Assembly: GCA_021234155.1 (NCBI GenBank)
Contig: JAJEKV010000092.1
Location: 1,622,561-1,686,560 of the forward strand
Length of the DNA: 64,000 nt
Direction of reading: 5' to 3'
DNA from: Isoetes taiwanensis
Lineage: Eukaryota; Streptophyta; Lycopodiopsida; Isoetales; Isoetaceae
Made by a program: the position numbers and the translations under genes. The notes under the pieces are model-generated. The model was not told the DNA's origin. It saw only the letters and a program-made list of their open reading frames with translations, and did not search any database. How positions within the stretch are numbered: position 1 is the first letter of the stretch; every line of letters starts with the position of its first letter. This document shows positions 52,730-63,919 of this stretch, piece after piece.

Positions 52730-54110
52730 TGATGCAAAAGATGACTTTTCATTACATTCAGTGTGAGCAATGTGCCAGCAAGGACTCGGGATTGTCTAGG
52801 TAAGAGTAGAACAAAAAGTGGGCACAAAAGATTAAACAAACCTCTAGCAATTGACAACTATTGATATCCTAGAAATATTGTAACAATGAATGCACTTGCT
52901 ACATTGTCTTGGATGGAAACACATTACATGTGAGAAACTCCCAAACAATCAAATGTACTAGGACAAGCAATACTAGATGTTTTCAAGATATACAAAGGCA
53001 CATGTATTGATGCTAAATATATCTCTTATTCACACTTCATAAAGCTTGGAAGAGAACTTAATTTATTGAAAATAACATGCAAAATATAGGATGCCTATTT
53101 GCTCCACATGTGTAGAATTGGAAGAGCCAAAGAGGAATTGCCAAGACATATATTAAAAGAAGTATGTCCCTTTTTTGTTTTAACTCATAACTTTGCACAA
53201 ATTCTTTGCAAGATATCGAGATCAACAAGCAACTGAAAAATAAATACTACTAAATATAGGTATTAAGCTCTTGATCGTCCACTTGAGTACATTTGAAAAA
53301 CAAATACTACTAAATATAGGTATTAAGCTCTTGATCGTCCACTTGAGTACATTTGCATGGTTATAGATGGCATGGGCATGAAGAAGATAATTTTGCCTCT
53401 TTATCTAATTCCAAAGTGTTTGTTAAAAGAGGTTTTGCCAAAGTTCACATTGGGAGCAATGGTCTTCCATGGTATTCTCAAGTGAGAGGTCTTCTTGACG
53501 TATCCTAACCTTCATGGTGGCCCACATCTCACAGTCACAATTTTTAACAAAGTCATGTATGAGATGGAGTAGTTACCACAAGTTCTCTACTTCATCTCGA
53601 CAACACTACTAAATCGGTCACTATTTCCATATTATGCTATGCTTGTGAAGCTAGAAGGTTTCAAGAAAGTGAAGCTTGAATTTATACTTGTCAGGTACAC
53701 ACATGACCAAATTGATCCAATCTTGAATTTATACTTGTGAGACATAGGCATAAGCAAGTTGACCCAATGTTTAGCAGGCTCTTTGTGTGTCTTCGAAAGG
53801 CGGCCTTTAGCTTTCCAACTTTGATATTACCGAATATTCTTACATATTGAGACTGAGACGAACTTCTAAAAGAAACGTGACGTAATGAAGAGAAAGTGTT
53901 ATCACTGAATGATCATATGTTCCAGCATCACATAAAAGTCTACTGGAAACATAGAGAGAGCTACTACAAAAACTTAGAGCCCACAAGAAAGGTGGTGCCT
54001 CCTCAATTATGTTCGTATGAATATGTAGAGCATCTTCCACTAAAAAATCCAAATATGTTTTTGGTGACCCACCAGCAATCGGAGATCAAACAGTGGCCCT
54101 AAATCCAGTT
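52730..54110 (+). pseudogene. Old DUF7869-type transposase relic
   Basis: A diverged relative of the element B transposase read across all three frames: ALATLSWMETHYM (B: ALVAVSWMEKYF), AKYISYSHFIKLG, then CMVIDGMGMKKIILPLYLIP, TYPNLHGGPHLTVTIFNKV, FPYYAMLVKL and YTHDQIDPI, and at the end YVEHLPLKNPN. Stops and shifts are frequent, and there is a 60-bp internal duplication. It is more diverged from A and B than these are from each other, so it is an older family member. No termini were found. Confidence 0.75.
53234..53355. repeat. 60-bp tandem duplication inside transposase relic
   Basis: Two nearly perfect 60-bp units (53234-53293 and 53294-53353), including ATACTACTAAATATAGGTAT and TTGATCGTCCACTTGAGTAC. 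It duplicates the LDRPLEYI coding segment. Confidence 0.9.
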
Positions 54111-54708
54111 GAACTTCACATAAGCCTCTCAGTTTCACATTCAACTGTGATTTTATATGGAGGTGAAAGGTTTATGTATTATACTGCAAATCATTTGAGA
54201 TATTGCAAAGCATTTGTACATTTTACATATAAAAGCATCATTTGATAGATTATCCTCATTGATTATCATTCCAATTTGTCTATCATTCCAATGGTTATCA
54301 TGCTTGTTTACCTAGCAGATCGGACAAAATGATCCTTATTGAAGACTATTTCAATCAACTTCACAAGGTTTTAAAAGTAATTAGGGGGGTATTGTATTCA
54401 CGGTTAGGGATCCAAGAACACAATGCTTCAAACTTTGACAATAAATGAGAAAAAAAAAGGATTTTGCAGAAATAATCATGGAGAATCGGGTAGTACCCTT
54501 GTTTGTTGTCATTCCAATGTCTATCATGTTTGGTTCTATAATGGGTAGACTAGGCAAATATGCATTGTGTATATGCATGCAGCATTGTTCTGGGATGCAT
54601 GATATAATTCGTGTTGTCATGTACATGCCAGAGTACCAAATGGAGGAACTCAAACCAAAGTCACTACTTGACTATATTCATCGAGATGATCTCTCAGTAT
54701 ACAACGCT

Positions 54709-54780
54709 GTCCTTTTAGGGGACATTCTGCCTTGTCAACCATGCCTCCACGCGACATGCCAGAATGTCCCCTAAAAGGAC
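54709..54780. repeat. 21-bp perfect inverted repeat with 30-bp loop
   Basis: The arm 54709-54729 starts GTCCTTTTAGGGGACATTC and the arm 54760-54780 is its exact complement. It lies 48 bases before the TATA box of the recombinase gene. It could be a small foldback element, a transposon end or a regulatory hairpin. Confidence 0.85.
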
Positions 54781-54827
54781 ATTTTTGTAACGTGAAGTTT
54801 GGGTTTGTTGCAATTCTAACGTGGCAC

Positions 54828-54834
54828 TATAAAA
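54828..54834 (+). promoter_or_regulatory. TATA box of the Crypton-like recombinase gene
   Basis: TATAAAA in CACTATAAAACA, followed by a pyrimidine-rich leader and a GTAAG splice donor near 54940. It would drive the gene beginning near 54890-55300. Confidence 0.5.
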
Positions 54835-54886
54835 CAAAAAACTTCATCATTTTTTTCCTCTTTCTGCGCTTCTTTTTCTCTCAACT

Positions 54887-57149
54887 ATGGCATTACCTTA
54901 GCCAGCACGATGGCGCTCGTGTTTTTGTTGGGGTTGTAAGGTAAGATATGGCGTCTACTACCTATGATTCCTTTTTTTGCTCTAATTCTTCACTTAAGCT
55001 TGGATTTTTACTATTCTTTTTGTAAGATCCGCCAAATATCGCCAAGAACTCTTGCTTTTGTCAATATTTTGTGATTTCGGCTTGTAAAGACGCTTATAAT
55101 TCTGGATTTCGAAGTTTTTTTGAAGGTGAGTGCATGTTTTCTTCTAATCTACTTACTTTCTTCGAATATGATGTTTTACGTCTTGCAGGTTATTCTTGCG
55201 ACGTCTGGATGTGGGAAATGGCTAGTCATGATCATTACTTGTTTCTTTATGCAATTATTAGCTAATTATAGTTTATCTGTCAAGCTTAACTGGTTATGGC
55301 ATGGTCAAGTCTTTAGGGATGGAAGACATGTCGAGCTTTCACCTTAATGTGAAGCACACAGTAGTTCTTGATGGGAGCAGAGCTGCTTTGAGTGACATTT
55401 CGAATCTTGCTTCTGATTCCTCAAAAGATAATGGTAAGGGCAAAATGCTTGATAGATCTAGGAAAGAGAAAGTCGGGAAATGCATTAGATTTGTTGAACA
55501 TGTTGCAAGGGAGTATTTCAGCAGGGGATTATCAGTTTTTGAGATTGATATGCTAGCCAGTTTGGTGATGAGGCAATAGATGCATACATGCAACATGCTC
55601 AAGTGCCTAGAATGTTTACTACACTTGAAATGCTTGCAAATCCTACTGTACTTGATGATGGAGTTCGAGTACCTTTTGTAGAAATTGATGAAGACCTCCA
55701 GAAGGAAGTAGATGCTGGTGATGCATAAAAATATGCCAATAAAATTGCATGGGGCAGGAAGAGATTTGATCTTTGGAGGGAGTTTGTAGGGCTTCCAGTT
55801 GATAGGAAGATTGAGGAGGTGGACCTTCCAGAATTTGCTATCCAACTTGAGAAATTTATGCTGCAAGTGACGAAATGAAATAGACAGTTATGATCGTAAG
55901 TTTAATGTATTTTATTTGTTTATTTCCTTACATTTTAATTCCATTCATTTCTTCTAATATTTTCTTTTTTGTTAATAATTTGCATGATATGTTTATAAAT
56001 TTGGTAATATTATCAGAAGGCAGTAAGAAATCACTATTGCCAACACTGGTGTACAGTAATATTCTTTTGATATCAGAGAGAGCCCTACCTTTGAGCGAGC
56101 ACGCTTAGCTTGTGTGGCAGCAATGCAGACATCTAGAAGAACTCCCGGAGTCTGTGGATGAGGTAGGATATGCTGATGAGTTAGCTTTGATGGCGGACAT
56201 TGATCATCATATCAATCATCCAAAAGGACTTCAAAGGAGGTAAATTATTTAACTTTCATTTTTTATTAATTAGTTCCAGATTATTAGGTTTTCAATTTAG
56301 GTTTTTGATTATTAGGTTGGATGATTGGTTTTTATCTTATTGCGTATCAAGGTTCGCGATTCGTGGTCAAAAGGAGTTGGACTTGTTAGTTATGCCAGAC
56401 TTTTTAGTTGGAGTGGAAAATGGGAGTGAATACTTGGAGTACGATGAACGAACTAGCAAGAATTACGGTGCAGACATGAATTGATACCAACAAGAGCAGT
56501 TTAGGTCTGCTTGTAGATGTTATGAGGCTGATGTTGTTGTAACCTATAGACAGTTGTTGAGACATTTACCTGATCCGAAGCCGAATGATGATGGGACAGT
56601 TCAACCTAAATTCGGTTTCACGCAGGTGATAGTATAATTATGTCAATAGGGTTAGTGCACGAAAGTTAACGGGGTGGATGAAGTACATGCCTAAAACAGT
56701 CGGCGTTGAAGGAAATTTTTTTGGCAAGTCCGCGGTGCATTACTCTGATTATTTCTAGGATGATTCATGTTGGAGTTCTAGAGTCCACGTAGGTATGCGG
56801 ATTCGGAGACGGAGGACAGCCGAGGCATATAGCAGGCAAGTTTTGTTGTTATATTTCTAATTTACCTGTATTTAATATTTTTAACTTACAATGTTGTCTT
56901 CTTTTTAGATATGGCAAGAATATAGAAGTGCAAGCAAAGTGTGCTATGTCTGTTGTGAGTAATATGTTTGGTGAGAATGGGCAGAGGAGAATGTATGATG
57001 AGGTTTATGCTAAAGAGCTAGAGAAGTTGGATGAGTTGGATCGTAACGCTAGTGCCATAAATGAGCAGGTTTTGGCAGATTCTAAAATTGAAGAAACCAA
57101 ATCAGGTACTTTGATTTCTGCTATCGGTGGCTTGTTAGACAGTTTGTAG
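54887..57149 (+). pseudogene. Crypton-like tyrosine recombinase, first full gene
   Basis: Upstream exons are uncertain. From 55340 the frame reads ALSDISNLASDSSKDNGKGK, then FGDEAIDAYMQHAQVP and VPFVEIDEDLQKEVDAGDA. A core-binding segment follows (NKIAWGRKRFDLWREFVGLP, 55740-55800). Unit 1 of the repeat supplies the catalytic half: FAIRGQKELDLL (first catalytic Arg), YLEYDERTSKNYGAD (Lys in the beta hairpin), KSGRTTVISRM in the later units (second Arg; Lys-Ser in place of His-Ser), MRITGQRTAEAYSR (Gln for the usual His; Tyr nucleophile). A GC-AG intron (GCAAGT...TTTTTAG) joins AYSR to YGKNIEVQAKCAMSVVSNMF. Layout and motifs fit Crypton/DUF3504-type recombinases. An in-frame TGA follows GADMN in every unit, and small shifts break the frame. 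Confidence 0.65.
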
Positions 57150-60100
57150 ATGCCAACTTCTAGTCTTCCATTGTCTTTAGCTGTAAAATCACTATTGCCA
57201 ACACTGGTGTACAGTAATATTCTTTTGATATCAGAGAGAGCCCTACCTTTGAGCGAGCACGCTTAGCTTGTGTGGCAGCAATGCAGACATCTAGAAGAAC
57301 TCCCGGAGTCTGTGGATGAGGTAGGATATGCTGATGAGTTAGCTTTGATGGCTGACATTGATCATCATATCAATCATCCAAAAGGACTTCAAAGGAGGTA
57401 AATTATTTAACTTTCATTTTTTATTAATTAGTTCCAGATTATTAGGTTTTCAATTTAGGTTTTTGATTATTAGGTTGGATGATTGGTTTTTATCTTATTG
57501 CGTATCAAGGTTCGCGATTCGTGGTCAAAAGGAGTTGGACTTGTTAGTTATGCCAGACTTTTTAGTTGGAGCGGAAAATGGGAGTGAATACTTGGAGTAC
57601 GATGAACGAACTAGCAAGAATTACGGTGCAGACATGAATTGATACCAAGAAGAGCAGTTTAGGTCTGCTTGTAGATGTTACGAGGCTGATGTTGTTGTAA
57701 CCTATAGACAGTTGTTGAGACATTTACCTGATCCGAAGCCGAATGATGATGGGACAGTTCAACCTAAATTCGGTTTCACGCAGGTGATAGTATAATTATG
57801 TCAATAGGGTTAGTGCACGAAAGTTAACGGGGTGGATGAAGTACATGCCTAAAACAGTCGGCGTTGAAGGAAATTTTTTGGCAAAAATCTGGTGCATTAC
57901 TCTGATTATTTCTAGGATGATTCATGTTGGAGTTCTAGAGTCTGTAGGTATGCGGATTACAGGACAGAGGACAGCCGAGGCATATAGCAGGCAAGCTTTG
58001 TTGTTATATTTCTAAATTTACCTGTATTTAATATTTTTAACTTACAATGTTGTCTTCTTTTTAGATATGGCAAGAATATAGAAGTGCAAGCAAAGTGTGT
58101 GCTATATGCATTTGTGAGTAATATGTTTGGTGAGAATGGGCAGAGGAGGAGAATGTATGATGAGGTTTATGCTAAAGAGCTAGAGAAGTTAGATGAGTTG
58201 GATCGTAGCGCTAGTGCCATAAATGAGCGAGGTTTTGGCTGATTCTAAAATTGAAGAAACCAAATCGGTACTTTGATTTACGCTATCGGTGGCTTGTTAG
58301 GCGGTTTGTAGATGCCAACTTCCGGTCTTCCATTGTCTTTAGTCAGTAAGAAATCACTATTGCCAACTTTGGTGTCTGGTAATATTCTTTTGATATCGAG
58401 AGAGCCCTACCTTTGGGCGAGCAGCAGCTTGTGTGGCGACAATGCGGGACATCTAGAAACTCCCGAGTGCGTGGATGAGGTAGGATATCTTTGATGAGTT
58501 AGCTTTGATGGCTGACATTGATCATCATATCAATCATCCAAAAAGACTTCAAAGGAGGTAAATTATTTAACTTTCATTTTTATTAATTAGTTCAGTTATT
58601 AGGTTTTCAATTTAGGTTTTGATTATTAGGTTGGATGATTGGTTTTATCTTATTGTGTATCAAGGTTCGCGATTCGTGGTCAAAAGGAGTTGGACTTGTT
58701 AGTTATGCGGACTTTTTAGTTGGAGCGGAAAATGGGAGTGAATACTTGGAGTACGATGAACGAACTAGCAAGAATTACGGTGCAGACATGAATTGATACC
58801 AAGAAGAGCAGTTTAGGTCTGCTTGTAGATGTTACGAGGCTGATGTTGTTGTAACCTATAGACAGTTATTGAGACATTTACCTGATCCGAAGCCGAATGA
58901 TGATGGGACAGTTCAACCTAAATTCGGTTTCACGCAGGTGATAGTATAATTATGTCAATAGGGTTAGTGCACGAAAGTTAACGGGGTGGATGAAGTACAT
59001 GCCTAAAACAGTCGGCGTTGAAGGAAATTTTTTTGGCAAGTCTGGTCGTACTACAGTTATTTCTAGGATGATTCATGTTGGAGTTCTAGAGTCTGTAGGT
59101 ATGCGGATTACAGGACAGAGGACAGCCGAGGCATATAGCAGGCAAGCTTTGTTGTTATATTTCTAAATTTACCTGTATTTAATATTTTTAACTTACAATG
59201 TTGTCTTCTTTTTAGATATGGCAAGAATATAGAAGTGCAAGCAAAGTGTGCTATGTCTGTTGTGAGTAATATGTTTGGTGAGAATGGGCAGAGGAGAATG
59301 TATGATGAGGTTTATGCTAAAGAGCTAGAGAAGTTAGATGAGTTGGATCGTAACGCTAGTGCCATAAATGAGCAGGTTTTGGCAGATTCTAAAATTGAAG
59401 AAACCAAATCAGGTACTTTGATTTCTGCTATCGGTGGCTTGTTAGACAGTTTGTAGATGCCAACTTCTGGTCTTCCATTGTCTTTAGCTGTAAGAAATCA
59501 CTATTGCCAACACTGGTGTACAGTAATATTCTTTTGATATCAGAGAGAGCCCTACCTTTGAGCGAGCACGCTTAGCTTGTGTGGCAGCAATGCAGACATC
59601 TAGAAGAACTCCCCGAGTCTGTGGATGAGGTAGGATATGCTGATGAGTTAGCTTTGATGGCTGACATTGATCATCATATCAATCATCCAAAAAGACTTCA
59701 AAGGAGGTAAATTATTTAACTTTCATTTTTTATTAATTAGTTCCAGATTATTAGGTTTTCAATTTAGGTTTTTGATTATTAGGTTGGATGATTGGTTTTT
59801 ATCTTATTGTGTATCAAGGTTCGCGATTCGTGGTCAAAAGGAGTTGGACTTGTTAGTTATGCCAGACTTTTTAGTTGGAGCGGAAAATGGGAGTGAATAC
59901 TTGGAGTACGATGAACGAACTAGCAAGAATTACGGTGCAGACATGAATTGATACCAAGAAGAGCAGTTTAGGTCTGCTTGTAGATGTTACGAGGCTGATG
60001 TTGTTGTAACCTATAGACAGTTGTTGAGACATTTACCTGATCCGAAGCCGAATGATGATGGGACAGTTCAACCTAAATTCGGTTTCACGCATGTGATAGT

Positions 60101-60353
60101 ATAATTATGTCAATAGGGTTAGTGCACGAAAGTTAATGGGGTGGATGAAGTACATGCCTAAAACAGTCGGCGTTGAAGGAAAATTTTTTGGCAAGTCTGG
60201 TCGTACTACAGTTATTTCTAGGATGATTCATGTTGGAGTTCTAGAGTCTGTAGGTATGCGGATTACAGGACAGAGGACAGCGGAGGCATATAGCAGGCAA
60301 GCTTTGTTTTTATATTTCTAAATTTACCTGTATTTAATATTTTTAATTTACAA
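56022..60353 (+). repeat. 1.15-kb tandem repeats of the recombinase catalytic half
   Basis: Units start at about 56022, 57180, 58345 and 59489 (spacing 1158, 1165 and 1144); the fourth is cut at 60353 by the Helitron. Each has the exon SLLPTLVYSNILLIS, LALMADIDHHINHPK, an intron, the catalytic exon and, in units 1-3, the last exon with its stop. Units are nearly identical except for clustered differences such as GGTCGTACTACAG against GGTGCATTACTCTG. Unit 3 is the most altered. Confidence 0.9.
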
Positions 60354-60364
60354 CTAGAAACGTG

Positions 60365-60383
60365 TGCCCGGCGATGCCGGGCA
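60365..60383 (-). other. Helitron 3' terminal hairpin
   Basis: Eight perfectly paired bases (TGCCCGGC/GCCGGGCA) with a 3-base loop, 7 bases before the terminal CTAG at 60354-60357 on the reverse strand. It is the probable stop signal for rolling-circle transfer. Confidence 0.75.
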
Positions 60384-62799
60384 TTAGTCATGGATGTTTG
60401 AAATGAGTAGAAGTGGTGGAGTTTGTAGATAAAATAACCTTCTTAGGTCCTCAAATGTATCCTAGACAATAGCAACATTATCTTTTGGTTTATTATAGTC
60501 ATGTTACTATTTTAGTCTATTTGGGTTATGGCAACTTACAATTATGACTTGGGTTAACATGAGAATGTCGCACATGAGCAAATATTCATTTTTTCTTTAA
60601 ATCTAACAATAGACTATTGTTTTAAGCAAATTCCAATATGTAAATTTGACCAAGGGAGCCAAAAACTATATATAGATTTCTACTATCTAAAGGAAAAATG
60701 TCTTCAAATATATGCTTCAATTCCTAATGGCAAATGCTTCAATTCCTAAAGGAAAATGTTCAAAGTTCTTTAATGCTAAGATGTGTGACAAAACCATCGC
60801 TAACTTGTTTGTATTTTAATGCTAATGAATCAATGGTCTTGTTAACATTCATATACATTTGTGCTAACAAAGATTTGATTTATATTGCTCTCTTGAGTCT
60901 TGCTCAGTCTATCACCTTTCTATTTTACAACTCCTATACCACGTCCATGGACATGACCATGGCCCTTCTCAACATGTTATCTTTCTATGCTTAGCTTTGA
61001 TGGTACACAACTTAATTGTGGTTAGGGAATCCAAAATTTCCACTTTGAACACAAATAACCAGAATCTAGTCAGTGCATTAATGACGGTCTTGTATTTTCT
61101 GTAAGTATATTTTCCATCTTTATACTTCATCTTTTTAAAAAGAGTTGTCATAAATCTCGCTCCAAGCTTAGTTTTTGCAATTCCTACATAACATAACAAT
61201 AAAGAATTTATTTCAGAAAGCATTGCCTAAATATAAAAAGTTCTTGATGGTGCAAACCATATTGAAAATGTTGTTCTCAATATGACATAACAACAACGAT
61301 GCTGGCTATATGCAAATAAGCAGTCAATGTGTCATAGAACTTAAAAGAGTAATTTATTCCCATGCACATGCTGGAAGATGTATTGTGCATAGATGTTGAA
61401 TGCATGCAATTTCAAGAAAGATACTAAGGAAGAAGTACCTTGAACCACCAAACATATAGTCACGAAAAAGGCCACCAAAACCCAATTCAAGAAAGATAAA
61501 AAAAAAGAATTACTCTGAACCACAAACATATTGTCACAAAAAAGGCCACCAAAACCTAGAGAAGCAGTGCTCTGCATCACGTCAAGAGGGAAATGTTTTT
61601 TATCATCCCATTTGGGAATGCGACTCCTTAGCAAACTCCTAAAAAATTGCAAAACCTGTATGACAAACATGTTTCCAACTACCTATTTGTAAGCATAAAA
61701 TGGTAATTGCATGATTCAAAGACCCAACCTAAATGGTTGTACTTGATTTTATATGTGACTTGGACTTGATTAATTGGAAGAAATCTAGATAGAATGTAGT
61801 TAGTCAGAATACGGGGTGTATATCCTCGCAACAAACACGTCCCTGATGGTCTTCAGAAGTATGTTATCATTTCTGCGCATCTAAAAATTCTACAACATCA
61901 AGTACTCAAGTTCTGAAAAAATGGTACATTGTTCCAATGCAGGTCATGTGTTTTCACCATATAACTTAAGAGATTATAAATTCCAAGAGGAGATGCTTTT
62001 TGACAGTTAGTTGTTCATCGTGTTGCAATTAAGATGGTAGTCGTTGGTCGTCAATTAGTTCTACATGAACCTTGAGATGAACCTTGAGAAGCCGCAAAAT
62101 GTTGTATAATGTGTGAACATGCCTTTAATTCCATTATGTTCGCTTGTAAGCAGGTTATGTACGATCTTATTTACCCTTAATTTCTAACCCCTATAAAGCC
62201 AAGCACACATACAGCAAACAAACCTGAGACACAGCAGACTAGTGACTTTGCTTGCTAGCATATAATCCTAATGCAGCCAAGATAAAAAAACACATCGATA
62301 TTGCCCTGGCATGGATGCAAGATTCTTGTTCTGCTCCTTTTATCTACATTTACAGACGTCCATGAAAAACAAAACCAACAACGACAAAATAAAGAACACA
62401 ACTGCCATCGAATAGCCTCCTGCAATCATCCAAATCTGGAAAGCCTGAATTTTTTGAACAGGTTCTGTCTTCCTTGAACATAGTTGCAGAAGCTTTGCTC
62501 CTTCGAATAGGGAATCTATGGGTCTTTCTGCAAATCAAAATTCTGCTTACATCAACATTATGTCATTTTTGCACTTGGATTTTTGTTATCTGATCTCAAC
62601 TCTTAGCCGCAAGCCTGCAATCGTGGTTGAAGCTCCACAGATCCACAATCGATGGTATCTCCATCCGGGTTTTGCAGTGCAGGTATTGCCTAGCCTCCAT
62701 AGAAAGTCAGGCCACAGATTGAAGCGACACCAGCGGCATCATATGTTGCTCTTCCTGCCATAGCTAGCTTCAAGGGGGACCTTCAAGGATCCAGGTGCC
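60384..62799. other. Helitron interior without recognised gene
   Basis: AT-rich, with a few open frames under 110 codons (60734-60994, 61341-61670, 62518-62763) that show no family resemblance. The last 450 bases before the PP5 fragment may include further captured exons, which I do not recognise. Confidence 0.5.
61441..61558. repeat. Direct duplication of about 45 bp in Helitron
   Basis: TGAACCACCAAACATATAGTCAC...GGCCACCAAAACC is repeated about 75 bases later with a few changes (61516-61558). An A-rich stretch lies between the copies. Confidence 0.75.
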
Positions 62800-63578
62800 A
62801 TAATTTTCCTTATATCAGCTAGCTTTGCACCATCAGTTCTGAAAAGTCCCCCATGCACTACGAAAATTCTGTCATTTAAAACATGTGCTAGTGGCAAACA
62901 ACAGAAGCCAATCATAATACTGCAAAATAGTAAAAGCACATATCAGAAACATATTTCTTATGTGAACTTCTAGAGTGTTTATATATGTGTATGTATATAA
63001 GTAACACAGTACTAAAAGCGTATTCTTTATTGAGAAATGTCACATGCAATGACCTGTCCATGAATATCACCACAGATAGTGAAGTTGCCATTGCCATTGT
63101 CCAGTGAAGTAGGAAGGAAAAGAAGCAATTCCTTTGCCTGCAACAGAATCTAAAAGGCGTATCTGCACAAATCTGATTGTAAGATTCCAGCCCTTATGAA
63201 TTCAAACAAAAAAACAATCATGAAACCTCTTCTTTGCTTCCATATATACCTTCTATGAATTGTCTTTTGATTTTTGAAGTCTTCCATCATCTTTTTAATA
63301 AAATCCAGTGTCAAGTCCCCTTCAATCCGAGCACCAGTATAGGAATCGTGAACCTTTGTAAAAATGTGCATATCACAATGTCAATTCCAAGAAAAGCATT
63401 AGCCAAGCAATATATTAAAATTTCGTAATAAAAGATGTACCTATTGCTTCAAGATTTATAGATTCAGAAACAAAATGTCTCGTGCTCTACAGATATTGCC
63501 TCCTCAAATCTCATTCTTTGGAGAGCTTTTTCACATTCTCTAAGTTTCTTGGATGCATCTGAATCTCTTGGGACAATT
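62800..63578 (-). pseudogene. Protein phosphatase 5 (PP5) gene fragment, broken
   Basis: Reverse-strand exons with normal splice sites. 63578-63491: RDSDASKKLRECEKALQRMR, FEEAIS (end of the TPR part). 63353-63250: YTGARIEGDLTLDFIKKMME, DFKNQKTIHRR. 63162-63054: YAF, stop, ILLQAKELLLFLPTSLD, FTICGDIHGQ (first metal-binding motif of PPP phosphatases). 62919-62800: YYD, then [35 protein letters not shown] in a shifted frame. A TAG stands where PP5 has CAG (Gln) before ILLQ. About 75 residues between HGQYYD and the LPLAHV motif are missing, including the GDxVDRG and GNHE motifs. No later exons follow. So it is a dead gene fragment, most simply captured by the Helitron. Confidence 0.8.
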
Positions 63579-63699
63579 CTGCAGACCTACCGAAAATGCA
63601 TGCAAGTACCAGAATTAATGTCACAATATACAAATAAACAATTACAAAATAAAATCCCAATCGATTTTGGCATCCCAGTTTTCCACCGGCCATATTTAC

Positions 63700-63919
63700 C
63701 TGATCATTAGGGCAAAACCTTAGAAATTGTATCAGCGTCATGTTGTTTTGCATGAAGAAATCCAAATACACATAAGCATCTTCGGATTCCGGGCTGAACT
63801 GCAGTTGTGTAAGCCCGAAACCAATGGTCCATTTGAGCATCTTCGTGTATTTGAGCATCTCAAAGCCCGCTGCTTTGCCGTAAAGAAACCTTAGAAAGTT
63901 AAGTTTGGAAGAAATAAAC
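63700..63919 (-). other. Possible captured exon of an unrecognised gene
   Basis: A reverse-strand open frame is bounded by an acceptor (TACTCTTAG) and a donor (CAG/GTAAAT). It reads FLYGKAAGFEMLKYTKMLKW, SPESEDAYVYLDFFMQNNMT and IQFLRFCPNDQ. It lies upstream of the PP5 exons in the same orientation. It does not look like the PP5 TPR domain, so it may be from another gene or be chance. Confidence 0.35.

Noticed and set aside
55339-55866. Reverse-strand open frame of 175 codons
   Set aside because: Antisense to the recombinase core-binding region, which has clear family motifs on the forward strand.
62800-63578. A functional host PP5 gene
   Set aside because: It has a nonsense codon, lacks two metal-binding motifs and the 3' exons, and lies inside a Helitron.
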